Source: CAVTBT01 sp963733065
GTDB lineage: Bacteria; Actinomycetota; Thermoleophilia; Gaiellales; Gaiellaceae
Assembly: GCA_963733065.1 (NCBI GenBank)
Contig: CAVTBT010000003.1
Span: forward strand, 186,001 to 250,000
Reading direction: 5' to 3'
DNA: 64,000 nucleotides
Positions 25,252 to 33,308 of the stretch are shown in pieces (position 1 is the stretch's first letter; every line of letters starts with the position of its first letter). The notes under the pieces were generated by a model. It was not told the DNA's origin, made no database searches, and saw only the letters and a list, made by a program, of their open reading frames with translations. The translations under genes and the position numbers were made by a program.

Positions 25252-26892
25252 ATGACCGAGACGCTCGACACCAAGACACGCTGGCACTCCGAGAGGACGA
25301 GTGCCGAGACGGTTGCCGAGCGCCGCTACCGGCTCGGGGTCGCCGGCCTGACCCTCGCCGCCGGCCTCTTCCTCGCCCTCCGGCTGACGGCCTGGCCACC
25401 GCACGAGGACGAGACGCTGGCCCTCTTCGTCGGCCGCAACCCGCTGGACGAGCTGTTCGGCGTCGTGCTCGACGAACGCGGCGGGGCGCCGCTCCACTTC
25501 CTGGTCGCCTGGGCGGTCGCGCATCTCGGGCTCGGGCTGGAGGGTCTGCGTGCCGCGTCGGCGCTGTTCGCGGTCGCGAGCATCCCCGTCGTCGCGATGC
25601 TCGCGCGGCGGCTGACGGATCGGGCGACCGCCCTCGTCGCCTCGGCGATCGTCGCCGCCAGCTGGATGCTGCTCTTCCACGGCGTCTACGGCCGGATGTA
25701 CAGCCTTTTCCTGTTCACCGCGACGCTGTCGTACCTGGCGCTGCTGGTGGCCACCGAGCACGGCGGCCGGCGTCGCTGGGCGCTCTGGGTGCTTGCGATT
25801 CTCGCCGCGGTGGCGACGCATCCCTACGGGGCGCTCGTGCTCGCGTCGCAGGCGCTCTTCGTGCTGCTCGGCCGGCGTCGCCTCCGCGAGGCCGCGGTGG
25901 CGTTCGCGACGGTCGCGGTGCTCGGGATCCCGTTCTGGCTGACCGACCTCGTGCTGGCCGGACGCTTCGACGTCGGAGTCGGCGGCGGCGGCGAGCGGCT
26001 CGGCGGGCCGGTGTCGGTCGTCAACTACCTCGCGGAAACCGTCGGGGACTTCACCGCCGGCTGGCCGCCCGCCATCGCGGCCGTCGTGCTGGCAACGGCT
26101 GCCGGCGGCATGCTGCTCTGGCGTGAGCGGCGCCGTGCCGCCGTACTGGCTGCGTGTGCCACCGGCGTGCCGGCCGCCGCGTTCGTCGTAGCCCGGCTCG
26201 GTGCGAGCACCTCACCGGAGTCCCGCCATCTCATCTTCGTGCTGCCGTTCGTGGCGCTCGCGGTCGCCGTCGCGGTGCTGCGGCTCGCCGCCTGGCGGCG
26301 CGACGTCGCCTGGGCCTCCCTGGCCGTGCTGCTCGCGGCCGAGGTCGCCTGGGGCTGGAACAAGACGCCGCCGCTCTACGAGGGCGAGCCGCCGTCACGT
26401 GTCGCAGCACGCGCCGCCGCGTCGGACTGGCTCGCGGCGACGAGCCGGCCGGGCGATGTCCTCTTCGGCTACGACCCGCTCTTCCTCGGCGCCTGGGAGC
26501 GGAACGACGAGTTCCCGCGCACCGTCGTCCCGCGTGCCGACGTCAAGCTCGCGCTCAGCACGACCCGGAAAGTCGCCGAGCCGCTCGGGCGCGGCATCTG
26601 GGTGTTCGACGCGAGCGACACGAACAACTTCGATCCGCGACCGACGATCCGGCGCATCGTGCCACAGCCGGCTGACGAGTTCGAGGCGCGGGCGTTCGGC
26701 CCGTTCCTCGTCATCAGGACGCGCGAGCCGACGCGGACGCCCGCGAGCTACTTCCGGCAGGCGCGCCGCGCCCAGCTGGTCGGCAAGGCGCTCTTCCTCG
26801 GCGACGCGGACGTCAACTACCAGACGGTCGTGCGTGCCGGGCGGCGGCTGGGTGTCTACACCCCGCGCTCGCGCTCGATCAGCTCGCGGTAG
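25252..26892 (+). CDS. Membrane glycosyltransferase, PMT/ArnT-like (GT39/GT83 fold)
   Basis: A 546-residue GT-C transferase with about ten hydrophobic segments in residues 25-390 and a soluble C-terminal domain. The first periplasmic loop has WPPHEDETLALFVGRNPLDE with acidic residues where GT39/GT83 enzymes bind metal and the polyprenyl-phosphate sugar, followed by ERGGAPLHFLVAW. SRHLIFVLPFVALAVAVAV lies late in the membrane domain. It probably transfers a sugar from a lipid carrier to a protein or glycolipid on the outer face. The ATG at 25252 was chosen over an open upstream extension that overlaps fmdB. It lies near the LCP gene, suggesting a cell-envelope neighbourhood. Confidence 0.82.
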   Translation: MTETLDTKTRWHSERTSAETVAERRYRLGVAGLTLAAGLFLALRLTAWPPHEDETLALFVGRNPLDELFGVVLDERGGAPLHFLVAWAVAHLGLGLEGLRAASALFAVASIPVVAMLARRLTDRATALVASAIVAASWMLLFHGVYGRMYSLFLFTATLSYLALLVATEHGGRRRWALWVLAILAAVATHPYGALVLASQALFVLLGRRRLREAAVAFATVAVLGIPFWLTDLVLAGRFDVGVGGGGERLGGPVSVVNYLAETVGDFTAGWPPAIAAVVLATAAGGMLLWRERRRAAVLAACATGVPAAAFVVARLGASTSPESRHLIFVLPFVALAVAVAVLRLAAWRRDVAWASLAVLLAAEVAWGWNKTPPLYEGEPPSRVAARAAASDWLAATSRPGDVLFGYDPLFLGAWERNDEFPRTVVPRADVKLALSTTRKVAEPLGRGIWVFDASDTNNFDPRPTIRRIVPQPADEFEARAFGPFLVIRTREPTRTPASYFRQARRAQLVGKALFLGDADVNYQTVVRAGRRLGVYTPRSRSISSR

Positions 26893-27047
26893 CACGGCGC
26901 CGCCTCGAAGGCGGCGAGCCCGGCCGGCGTCTCCCGCTGGCGGCGCACCGGACGGAGCCGGCGGGCGGTGGCGATCGCGGCCGAGGCGCCAACGACGCCG
27001 CCGATGAGGAACGAGCGCACCCGGTCCCGGCGACGTTCCTCGTCCAT
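26856..27047 (-). CDS. Small membrane-associated protein, 63 residues
   Basis: A short reading frame: MDEERRRDRVRSFLIGGVVG, then ASAAIATARRLRPVRRQRE, ending CYRELIERERGV. It has a charged N-terminus, one short Gly/Ala-rich hydrophobic stretch and a basic/amphipathic C-terminus, like YtxH-type small proteins. The ATG at 27047 diverges from psuK, 15 bases away. Its 3' end overlaps the convergent glycosyltransferase by 37 bases. No function can be assigned and it could be spurious, but the frame has natural composition and an independent start. Confidence 0.5.
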   Translation of the reverse strand: MDEERRRDRVRSFLIGGVVGASAAIATARRLRPVRRQRETPAGLAAFEAAPCYRELIERERGV

Positions 27048-27062
27048 GGGAGGATCGTAGCC

Positions 27063-27884
27063 GTGCGGCTCGTGTGCCTCGGGGATCTCCTGCTCGACGT
27101 GATCGTGCGGCTCGAGGAGCCGCTCGCGCGAGGCCTCCGCGCCGACGCGAGCGCGGTGACGAGCGTCGGGCCCGGCGGCCAGGCGGCGAACGTGGCGGCC
27201 TGGGCGGCCTCGCTCGGCGCCGAGTCGCGGTTCGTCGGCAAGCGCGCCGACGACGAAGCGGGCCGGCTGGCGGCGGCCGGGCTCCGCGCGCGCGCGGTCG
27301 ACATCGTCGGGCCCGTCGTGGCGGGGCGGAACGGCGTGGTGGTCTCGCTCGTGTCGCCGGACGGCGACCGCACGATGGCGTCGGATCGCGGGGTCGCGCC
27401 CGACCTGCGGCCGGACGAGCTCGACGTCGAGTGGTTCGACGACTGCGACCATCTGCACCTCTCCGGCTATTCGCTCCTGCGCTCGCCGATCGACGAGGCG
27501 GCGCTCCGGGCCGCCTCGCTCGCCCGGCGCGTCAGCGTCGACCTCTCGTCGTGGAGCGTGATCGAGTCGTTCGGGGCGGAGCGCTTCCGTCGCCGGCTGG
27601 ACGAGCTCGCCCCGGCAGTGGTCTTCGCCAACGAGGACGAAGCGCGGTTGCTCGACGGCGCGGTGCCCGGTGCCTCGTGGGTGCTGAAGCGCGGCGCCGC
27701 CGGGGTGCGCATCGACGGCGTCGACCACCCGGCCGCCGCCGCCGAGGCGGTGCTCGACACCACCGGCGCCGGCGACGCGCTCGCGGCCGGCTACCTCGTC
27801 GGCGGCATCGAGATGGGGCTGCAGGCCGCAGCGAGCTGCGTCGCGCAGCTCGGCGCGATGCCACCGGTTGTGGACGTCTCGTGA
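27063..27884 (+). CDS. psuK: PfkB family kinase, probable pseudouridine kinase
   Basis: A 273-residue ribokinase-fold kinase. It begins MRLVCLGDLLLDVIVRLEEP (GTG start); signature 1 is SVGPGGQAANVAAWAASLGA and signature 2 is LDTTGAGDALAAGYLVGG, with the catalytic Asp in GAGD. The neighbouring gene 124 bases downstream on the same strand is psuG, so phosphorylation of pseudouridine to pseudouridine 5'-phosphate is the likely reaction; that specificity is inferred from context. VFANEDEARLLDG is the usual nucleotide-binding strand. Generic sugar kinase is the fallback. The family length (about 300) is slightly undercut. Confidence 0.83.
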   Translation: MRLVCLGDLLLDVIVRLEEPLARGLRADASAVTSVGPGGQAANVAAWAASLGAESRFVGKRADDEAGRLAAAGLRARAVDIVGPVVAGRNGVVVSLVSPDGDRTMASDRGVAPDLRPDELDVEWFDDCDHLHLSGYSLLRSPIDEAALRAASLARRVSVDLSSWSVIESFGAERFRRRLDELAPAVVFANEDEARLLDGAVPGASWVLKRGAAGVRIDGVDHPAAAAEAVLDTTGAGDALAAGYLVGGIEMGLQAAASCVAQLGAMPPVVDVS

Positions 27885-27953
27885 CGGTTTCGGCGCGGAC
27901 CGGCACGGTTCGGTGCGATGCCCCGAGCTAGCGTTCCGGTAGGGACACCCGGG

Positions 27954-27969
27954 GTGCCCCTGGGGGCAC
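27954..27969 (+). repeat. GC-rich hairpin between psuK and psuG
   Basis: GTGCCC-CTGG-GGGCAC forms a perfect 6-bp stem and is preceded by the partly complementary GGGACACCCGGGGTG. No T-run follows, so it may be an attenuator or mRNA-stability element inside the psuK-psuG unit. Nothing else is evident in this 124-base gap. Confidence 0.45.
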
Positions 27970-28008
27970 GTACGGGGAGGGCAGGCGGCGGCGGATACGC
28001 TCGACGCG

Positions 28009-28899
28009 ATGACTGATCTCGTCGTCGTCGCCCGCGACGTCCGCTCCGCGCTCGACGACCGGCGGCCCGTGGTCGCACTCGAGACGACGCTCGTGGCGCA
28101 CGGGTTCCCGGCGCCCGACGGCGTCGCCGTCGCGCTCGAGAGCGAGCGGCGCGTGCGGGCCGCGGGCGCCGTGCCGGCGACGATCGGCGTCCTCGACGGC
28201 CGCGTGCGCGTCGGCCTGAGCGAGGCCGAGCTCGAGCGCTTCACGCCCGAGGCGCGGAAGTGCGGCGCGCGCGACCTCGCCACGACGGCGGTACAGGGAG
28301 CCGTCGGAGCCACGACCGTCGGGGGCACGCTGACCGCGGCGCGCCTCACCGGCATCGCGTTCATGGGCACGGGCGGGCTCGGCGGGGTGCATCGCGGGTG
28401 GCCGACGCCGCCCGACGTGTCGTCCGACCTGTCCGGGCTCGCACGCACCCCGGCGCTGATCGTCTGCTCCGGCGTCAAGTCGCTGCTGGACGTACCGGCG
28501 ACGGTCGAGGTGCTCGAGACGCTCGGCGTACCCGTGCTCGGCTGGCGCACCGAAACGCTGCCGCTCTTCTACGACGCGCAGGGCGGACCGCCGGTCTCGA
28601 GCCGTGTCGAGACCGCGGCGGAGGCTGCGCAGATCGCCGCCGGGCACTGGGCGCTCGGCGGTGCGGGGCTGCTGCTCGGCCGGCCGCCCGATGAGAGCCT
28701 CGACGTCGAGGATCTGATCGAGGAGGCCGTCGCCGAGGCACGCACGCTGGGTATCGTCGGCGGCGCCGTGACGCCCTACGTCCTCGCCTTCCTGCACGAG
28801 CGCAGCGACGGCCGCACGCTGGCGGTCAACCGCGAGCTGATCGCTGCCAACGCCGGCCTCGCCGCCGAGATCGCCGTCGCGCACCACGATGCCCGCTGA
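28009..28899 (+). CDS. psuG: Pseudouridine-5'-phosphate glycosidase
   Basis: A 296-residue PsuG that cleaves the C-C glycosidic bond of pseudouridine 5'-phosphate to uracil and ribose 5-phosphate. Family motifs: PVVALETTLVAHGFPAPDGV, ALESERRVRAAGAVPATIGV, KCGARDLATTAVQGAVGATT, GTGGLGGVHRG, VCSGVKSLLDVPATVEVLET and LGWRTETLPLFY. The lysine in KCGARD and the Glu in ETTLVAHG match the metal and catalytic positions. The end includes TPYVLAFLHERSDGRTL and LAVNRELIAANAGLAAEIA. It overlaps the following enolase-superfamily gene by 11 bases. Start ATG at 28009. Confidence 0.95.
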   Translation: MTDLVVVARDVRSALDDRRPVVALETTLVAHGFPAPDGVAVALESERRVRAAGAVPATIGVLDGRVRVGLSEAELERFTPEARKCGARDLATTAVQGAVGATTVGGTLTAARLTGIAFMGTGGLGGVHRGWPTPPDVSSDLSGLARTPALIVCSGVKSLLDVPATVEVLETLGVPVLGWRTETLPLFYDAQGGPPVSSRVETAAEAAQIAAGHWALGGAGLLLGRPPDESLDVEDLIEEAVAEARTLGIVGGAVTPYVLAFLHERSDGRTLAVNRELIAANAGLAAEIAVAHHDAR

Positions 28900-29887
28900 C
28901 CTGCTCTCCCTCCCGGTCCGGATCGAGCGGTACGAGCTCGAAGGGATGTCGTTCGACGTTTCCACCGGCTTCACGCGGCGCACGACCGTCGTCCACCTCC
29001 TCGGCGCCGGCGAGGAGGGGATCGGCGAGGACGTCACCTACGACGGCGACGGCCAGCTCGCGTTTCAGGGCGCCGGACCGGTGCTCGATCTCGCCGGCGA
29101 CCACACGCTCGAGTCGTTCTCCGCTGCGCTCCCCGACGATCTCCACGAGTACCGCCGCTGGGCGTTCGAGAGCGCCGCGCTCGACCTTGCCCTTCGGCAG
29201 GCGGGCACGTCGCTGGCCGACGCCGCCGGCCGCGAGCAGCGCCCGCTGACGTACGTCGTCTCGACCCGGCAGGGCATCGACGAGTGGCGCCGCCTCTATC
29301 CCGGCCTGCGCTTCAAGCTCGACGCCGAGGACGACTGGACGGACGAGGTGATCGCGGAGCTCGCCGCGACCGGCGCGGTCGACACCGTCGATCTGAAAGG
29401 CCACTACCGCGGCACGGTCGTCGATCTCGAGCCGGATCCCGAGCTGTACCGCCGCGTCTGCGACGGGTTCCCGGACGCGTGGATCGAGGACGCGTGGGTC
29501 GACGACCGCACGCGGCCCGTACTCGAGCCGCACGCCGGGCGGCTCACCTGGGACGCGCCCATCCACACGGTCGCCGACGCGGAGGCGCTCCCCTTCCGGC
29601 CACGGTGCCTGAACGTCAAGCCCTCCCGGTTCGGGCGCCTGCGCGCGCTGCTCGACTTCTACGCGTGGTGCGACGCGAGCGGGATCGCGATGTACGGCGG
29701 CGGCCAGTTCGAGCTGGGGCCGGGTCGGGGCCACATCCAGCTGCTCGCCTCGCTCTTCCACCCGGACACGCCGAACGACGTCGCCCCGCGCGAGTTCAAC
29801 ACCGACGGGCCTCGTCCCGGGCTGCCGACGAGCCCGCTCGACCTGCGGCCCCGCGAAACGGGCTTCCTACTCGAACGAGCCGAGTAG
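28889..29887 (+). CDS. Enolase-superfamily enzyme of unknown substrate (MLE/OSBS-like)
   Basis: A 332-residue protein with the two-domain enolase-superfamily layout. Likely active-site elements in order: Lys in LRFKLDAEDDW at the end of strand 2, Asp in TVDLKGHYRG, Glu in AWIEDAWVDD, Asp in RLTWDAPIH, Lys in CLNVKPSRFGRL and the final MYGGGQFELGPGRGHIQLL. The first metal site is atypical (VDLKG where relatives read VDAN). Substrate is unknown; o-succinylbenzoate synthase, epimerase and cycloisomerase activities all occur in this subgroup. It overlaps psuG by 11 bases, so it may act in nucleoside or sugar catabolism; the menaquinone-linked mqnB 1 kb away is a weaker contextual clue. Confidence 0.75.
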   Translation: MPADLLSLPVRIERYELEGMSFDVSTGFTRRTTVVHLLGAGEEGIGEDVTYDGDGQLAFQGAGPVLDLAGDHTLESFSAALPDDLHEYRRWAFESAALDLALRQAGTSLADAAGREQRPLTYVVSTRQGIDEWRRLYPGLRFKLDAEDDWTDEVIAELAATGAVDTVDLKGHYRGTVVDLEPDPELYRRVCDGFPDAWIEDAWVDDRTRPVLEPHAGRLTWDAPIHTVADAEALPFRPRCLNVKPSRFGRLRALLDFYAWCDASGIAMYGGGQFELGPGRGHIQLLASLFHPDTPNDVAPREFNTDGPRPGLPTSPLDLRPRETGFLLERAE

Positions 29888-30151
29888 CTGCTCGACGTCC
29901 AGGAGCGGCAGCGACTCGATCTTCGAGGAACCTCGGGCGCCGAGTGCGATCGAGACACGCGCGATGGTCAGGTCGTCGGGCGCCTCGACGATGTTCACGA
30001 AGTCGTACTCGCCCAGCGAGCCCCACTGGTGCAGCACCTTCGCACCAAGCTCCTCGACATCGCGGTTGACCTCACGCAGGCGGGCGGGATTCGACTGGAG
30101 CGTCTGGACGCCCTTCTCGGTGAGCGTCGTCAGCATCAGGTAGGTCGGCAT
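29867..30151 (-). CDS. GYD domain protein
   Basis: A 94-residue ferredoxin-like-fold protein. It reads MPTYLMLTTLTEKGVQTLQS, then VNRDVEELGAKVLHQWGSLG followed by EYDFVNIVEAPDDLTIARVS, the G-x-Y-D pattern that gives the family its name. The function of the family is unknown; a dimeric alpha/beta barrel is expected. It is convergent with the enolase-like gene (21-base overlap) and its start lies inside the end of the upstream membrane-protein gene (80-base overlap), so it may be translationally linked to that gene. Confidence 0.85.
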   Translation of the reverse strand: MPTYLMLTTLTEKGVQTLQSNPARLREVNRDVEELGAKVLHQWGSLGEYDFVNIVEAPDDLTIARVSIALGARGSSKIESLPLLDVEQLLGSFE

Positions 30152-30857
30152 CGCGCGTGCTCCTCCTCCTCGCTCGTCGGGAGGGCGAGCCTACCCGAGC
30201 CGCCTGGTCGAAGTAGAGCAGGGCCGGAACGAGGAAGAGCAGAGGCGCGACAACGAGGTCGGCGAGGAAGAGGGCGACTCGGATCGTGTTGTCGGCCTGC
30301 GAGCGGAGCACGAGCGCAAGCGCGATCCGCGTCAGCCAGAAGAGCAGGACGAGCGTCGCCAGCGACCCGACGGCGTGCACGTAGTCGGCGCGCCCGAGCT
30401 GGAGCCCGCGCCGGATCGTGGCGCGGATGCCGGTCCGCTCGATCAGCGCAACCGGCACGACGAGGCCGGCAACACCGAGCCACGCCACCGAGGCGAGCGC
30501 GAACCACGGGAAGCAGAGGGCGGCCGGCACGAAGACGGCCGTGCCGACGATCAACGCGACGGCCCAGCCGCCGCCGGGCCGCTCGGGCGCGGCGAGCGCC
30601 GTGGCAGCGCCGTAGGCGAGGGTGAACGCCGGCGCGAACACGAGCAGCACGAGGACCCGGCCGAGCGAGTTCAGGTCGAGCGCGAGCTGATTCGACAGTG
30701 CGACCGGGATGCCGAGGAGCAGCGCCGGGAAGAAGTGGCTGCCGTACAGGCGCATGGCCTCGGCGACCAGCTGGCCGATCGTGCGCTCGTGGTGCGGAAG
30801 CGGCGGCGGCAGCGGCTCCTTCGCACGCACGGAGCGGGCTCGGCGGGTGCTCGTCAC
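30072..30857 (-). CDS. Multi-pass membrane protein of unknown function
   Basis: A 261-residue protein. After a polar start (VTSTRRARSVRAKEPLPPPL) come an amphipathic segment (TIGQLVAEAMRLYGSHFFP) and about six hydrophobic helices, including LGRVLVLLVFAPAFTLAYG, WAVALIVGTAVFVPAALCF and VAGLVVPVALIERTG. The layout resembles DUF-type proteins with a glycerophosphoryl-diester-like membrane domain, but I cannot name it. The GTG at 30857 is used; upstream frame is a shadow of mqnB. The C-terminal 27 codons are Arg/Asp-rich and overlap the GYD gene start, so the natural end may be less certain than the rest. It lies 31 bases downstream of mqnB. Confidence 0.65.
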   Translation of the reverse strand: MTSTRRARSVRAKEPLPPPLPHHERTIGQLVAEAMRLYGSHFFPALLLGIPVALSNQLALDLNSLGRVLVLLVFAPAFTLAYGAATALAAPERPGGGWAVALIVGTAVFVPAALCFPWFALASVAWLGVAGLVVPVALIERTGIRATIRRGLQLGRADYVHAVGSLATLVLLFWLTRIALALVLRSQADNTIRVALFLADLVVAPLLFLVPALLYFDQAARVGSPSRRARRRSTRDADLPDADDAHREGRPDAPVESRPPA

Positions 30858-30888
30858 GGCGCCGAACGCTACCGGCGACCGGTCGCGC

Positions 30889-31440
30889 CTACGACGCCGT
30901 GGACAGCGCGGCCCCGCACGAGTCGACGAGGGCCGGCACCGCCTCGGCGAGCGCCTCCAGGGCGTCGTCGAACCGCCAGCGCGCGCGGTCGGCCTCCTCG
31001 ATCTCGTTCGAGATCGCCCGTACCTCGACCGCAGGCACGCCCGCCAGCTCGCAGGCACGCAGAACGGCGAAGCCCTCCATCGCCTCGACGTCGTGGACGC
31101 GGGTGCCGCCCACCGCGGCGCTCGTGCCGATCACCAGCACACGCGCCTCGGGCAGTGCCTGCCGTGCCGCCTCGACGAGCCGTCGATCCGGGAGCACCCG
31201 GCGCGGTGCCAGCTTCACGGTCAGGTCGTCGTAGGTCGCCTCGGAGCCGACGACGAGCTGCGGCGGGCCAAGCCCGCAACCGCGCCGGCAGCCGGCGATG
31301 CCGATGTGGAGTGCACCGGCGGGCTGCTCACGCGCCAGCGCCCGCGCGGTGGCCGCCGCGGCCTCCACGGGGCCGACGCCGCACACGAGGCCGGGCCGCC
31401 CGCCGAGCTCCCGCTCGGTGGCGGCGACGACGAGGATCAC
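30889..31440 (-). CDS. mqnB: Nucleoside phosphorylase-fold hydrolase, probable futalosine hydrolase
   Basis: A 183-residue member of the purine nucleoside phosphorylase/MTAN superfamily. It starts MILVVAATERELGGRPGLVC; HIGIAGCRRG, LVVGSEATYDDL, HDVEAMEGFAVLRACELAGV and AVEVRAISNEI fit the nucleosidase active site (M-E-G-F/A-A and the S-N-D/E region; here the terminal acidic position reads N-E). Futalosine hydrolase, which releases hypoxanthine in the futalosine menaquinone pathway, is the best match by length and motifs; MTA/SAH nucleosidase is the alternative. It is short (about 200-230 is usual). The ATG at 31440 overlaps the end of the saccharopine-dehydrogenase-like gene by 4 bases. Confidence 0.72.
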   Translation of the reverse strand: MILVVAATERELGGRPGLVCGVGPVEAAAATARALAREQPAGALHIGIAGCRRGCGLGPPQLVVGSEATYDDLTVKLAPRRVLPDRRLVEAARQALPEARVLVIGTSAAVGGTRVHDVEAMEGFAVLRACELAGVPAVEVRAISNEIEEADRARWRFDDALEALAEAVPALVDSCGAALSTAS

Positions 31441-32666
31441 GCGGCGGGCTCGCGGTCCTCGACCCCGTGCGGCTCGCCGTAGTCAGCGAGCAGGTCGAGG
31501 AACGGCACCGCGTCGAAGGCCTCGGGGCCGAGCACACCTGCGCCCTCCCAGGCGCCCTCGGCGAGGAGCTCGAGCGCGACCACGGGGTTCAAGGCGGTCT
31601 GCAAGACGACCGCCTGGTGGCCGTACTCGCGCATGCAGCGCTCGTTGTCGGCGACCTGGTAGAGGTAGGTCGCCCGCGGCGAGCCGTCCTTGCCGGTACC
31701 GGTGACGTACGTGCCGGCGCACGTTCGTCCACGCATGCGATCGCCGAGCGTGGCCGGGTCGGGCAGCGCCGCCGCGACGACGTCGCGCGGCGCGACCTCG
31801 ACACCGCGCACGCGCACCGGCTTCGTGGAGTCGAGCCCGAGCTTGTGCAGCGTCTGCAGGACGTCGATGAACTCGTCGCCGAGCCCGTACTTGAACGTCA
31901 CGCGCCGGCACTCCACCCACCGCGGCACGAGCAGGACCTCCTCGTGCTCGACGTTCACGCACTCGACCGGCCCGATGCCCTCGGGGAAGACGAACGTCTC
32001 CGGCTCGGAGAACGGCGCGGTCGTGAACCAGCCGCGGTCGCGCTCCCAGATGACGGGCGGGTTGAGGCATTCCTCGATCGTCGTCCAGATCGAGAACGTC
32101 GGCGCGAAGGTGTAGCCCTCGACGACCAGGTCGGCCCCGTCGCGGATTCCCACCTCGTCGATCTCCGCGAAGAGGTGGTCGGCGGCATACCGCGCGAAGA
32201 CGTCCGACAATCCCGGCTCGACGCCGATCCCGACGAGCGCGAGCTGGCCGCGGGCGCGCCACGCGTCGTCCTGCGAGAACTGCTCGTCGCCGAGCTTGAC
32301 GCCGGTCTCCTCGTACGGGCGGTCGGGATGCGGGTGCGAGAGCGTCATCGCCATGTCGAGGTAGGTCACGCCCTCGTCGTGCGCGGCCTGGAAGATTGGC
32401 GGGTTGAACCTCGGATCGACGGCGTTCAGCACGGCGTCTGCACGCTCAAGCGCGATCAGCTCCGCGATCGCAGCAGGGCGGGACGCGTCGACCTCGACGG
32501 CGGCGAAGCGGTCGTCGCCCTCGCGGTCGACGACGGCCTGCGCACGTCCGCGGTCGACGTCGGCGAACGCCATTCGCTCGAAGAACCCGCGCCGCTTGGC
32601 GACGGCTGCGACCGCCGCGCCCACACCGCCCGAGCCGATGACGAGCACCCGCACGGCCGTGGACAC
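31437..32666 (-). CDS. Saccharopine dehydrogenase-family oxidoreductase (carboxynorspermidine-dehydrogenase-like)
   Basis: A 409-residue NAD(P)-dependent enzyme. Rossmann motif VRVLVIGSGGVGAAVAAVAK, then RADAVLNAVDPRFNPPIFQA, TYLDMAMTLSHPHPD, LVGIGVEPGLSDVFARYAAD and a substrate-binding domain with CVNVEHEEVLLVPRW and GTYVTGTGKDGSPRATYLYQ. The length and middle-domain layout resemble carboxynorspermidine dehydrogenase, which makes polyamine precursors, as well as Lys9-type saccharopine reductases. The GTG at 32666 is preferred; a GTG at 32654 is nearly as good. It overlaps mqnB by 4 bases, so the two are likely co-translated even though the pathway link is obscure. Confidence 0.78.
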   Translation of the reverse strand: MSTAVRVLVIGSGGVGAAVAAVAKRRGFFERMAFADVDRGRAQAVVDREGDDRFAAVEVDASRPAAIAELIALERADAVLNAVDPRFNPPIFQAAHDEGVTYLDMAMTLSHPHPDRPYEETGVKLGDEQFSQDDAWRARGQLALVGIGVEPGLSDVFARYAADHLFAEIDEVGIRDGADLVVEGYTFAPTFSIWTTIEECLNPPVIWERDRGWFTTAPFSEPETFVFPEGIGPVECVNVEHEEVLLVPRWVECRRVTFKYGLGDEFIDVLQTLHKLGLDSTKPVRVRGVEVAPRDVVAAALPDPATLGDRMRGRTCAGTYVTGTGKDGSPRATYLYQVADNERCMREYGHQAVVLQTALNPVVALELLAEGAWEGAGVLGPEAFDAVPFLDLLADYGEPHGVEDREPAA

Positions 32667-32713
32667 TACCCGGGCTGGAGCCGTTGCCCGCGATCTGCCG
32701 GCCACCGACGGCG

Positions 32714-32739
32714 AGCGGCCCGCCTGCCGGCGGGCCGCT
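32714..32739 (-). terminator. Hairpin following the small secreted-protein gene
   Basis: AGCGGCCCGCC-TGCC-GGCGGGCCGCT is a perfect inverted repeat with 11-bp arms, starting 25 bases past the stop of the 32764-33177 gene (minus strand) and just before the saccharopine-dehydrogenase-like start. It lacks a U-run, as often in high-GC actinobacteria. Confidence 0.65.
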
Positions 32740-32763
32740 CCGCGTCTCGCTGACTGCCGTGCC

Positions 32764-33177
32764 CTACGACGTGGAGACGCGCCCCCTCCCCCGAGTCGAG
32801 GCGAGCGTCGCACCGCCGAGCGCGAGACACACCGCGAAGGCCGCGCTCGCGAGGGCGAGGACGCCCCAGTTGAAGGTGCCGCTGCCGCCATCGACGGTCG
32901 CCTGAGCGATCGGCGGCTGGTGCCGCGCGCCCCTGGCGGAGCGGGCCGCGATCTCCACCTGCCGCCGGTAGGCGGCGCGCTCGAAGACGTCACGCTGGAC
33001 GACCGCAGGTGCGACTGCCGCCGGGGGCAGCCGGTCGAGCTGAGAGCCGAGCACGTTCGGCTGGTCGAACTGCCTCGGGATCGGCTTGCCGGCCGCGCCC
33101 GGCGCGAGTAGCGCCGCCGTCGCGAGCACGAGCGCGAACGCTCCGATCACCGTCGTATGCGTGGTTGCGATGCGCAT
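32764..33177 (-). CDS. Small secreted, C-terminally anchored protein
   Basis: A 137-residue protein with a signal peptide (VIGAFALVLATAALLAPGAA) and a C-terminal hydrophobic helix (WGVLALASAAFAVCLALGGA) followed by a basic tail, so the central part (KPIPRQFDQPNVLGSQLDRL onward) is probably outside the cell and tethered. No known domain. The ATG at 33177 has a strong Shine-Dalgarno (GAAGGAGGA). Upstream on the minus strand lies TAGCGT in CGTAGCGTGG, a possible -10 similar to those at 35138 and 41689. It is divergent from the CRP-type regulator. Layout resembles the repeat protein at 34331-35084: signal, linker, C-terminal helix. Confidence 0.72.
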   Translation of the reverse strand: MRIATTHTTVIGAFALVLATAALLAPGAAGKPIPRQFDQPNVLGSQLDRLPPAAVAPAVVQRDVFERAAYRRQVEIAARSARGARHQPPIAQATVDGGSGTFNWGVLALASAAFAVCLALGGATLASTRGRGRVSTS

Positions 33178-33273
33178 TTGCTTCCTCCTTCACCGCGGTC
33201 GCTCTGTGCAACCGACTGGTGGCCACGCTACGAGCGGGGGAGCGCGGCGTCGTTCGCAGGCACGACAGCCGCC

Positions 33274-33291
33274 GTGTCAACTGGGCGACAC
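33274..33291. promoter_or_regulatory. Inverted repeat GTGTC-N8-GACAC upstream of the CRP-type gene
   Basis: A short palindrome GTGTC-AACTGGGC-GACAC lies 17 bases upstream of the CRP-type start codon and within the divergent gap. Its size matches CRP/FNR dimer sites (TGTGA-N6-TCACA), so autoregulation or control of the divergent secreted protein is plausible. Arms are only 5 bp, so chance occurrence is possible. Confidence 0.4.
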
Positions 33292-33308
33292 AGGAGTACG
33301 CTCGGTGG

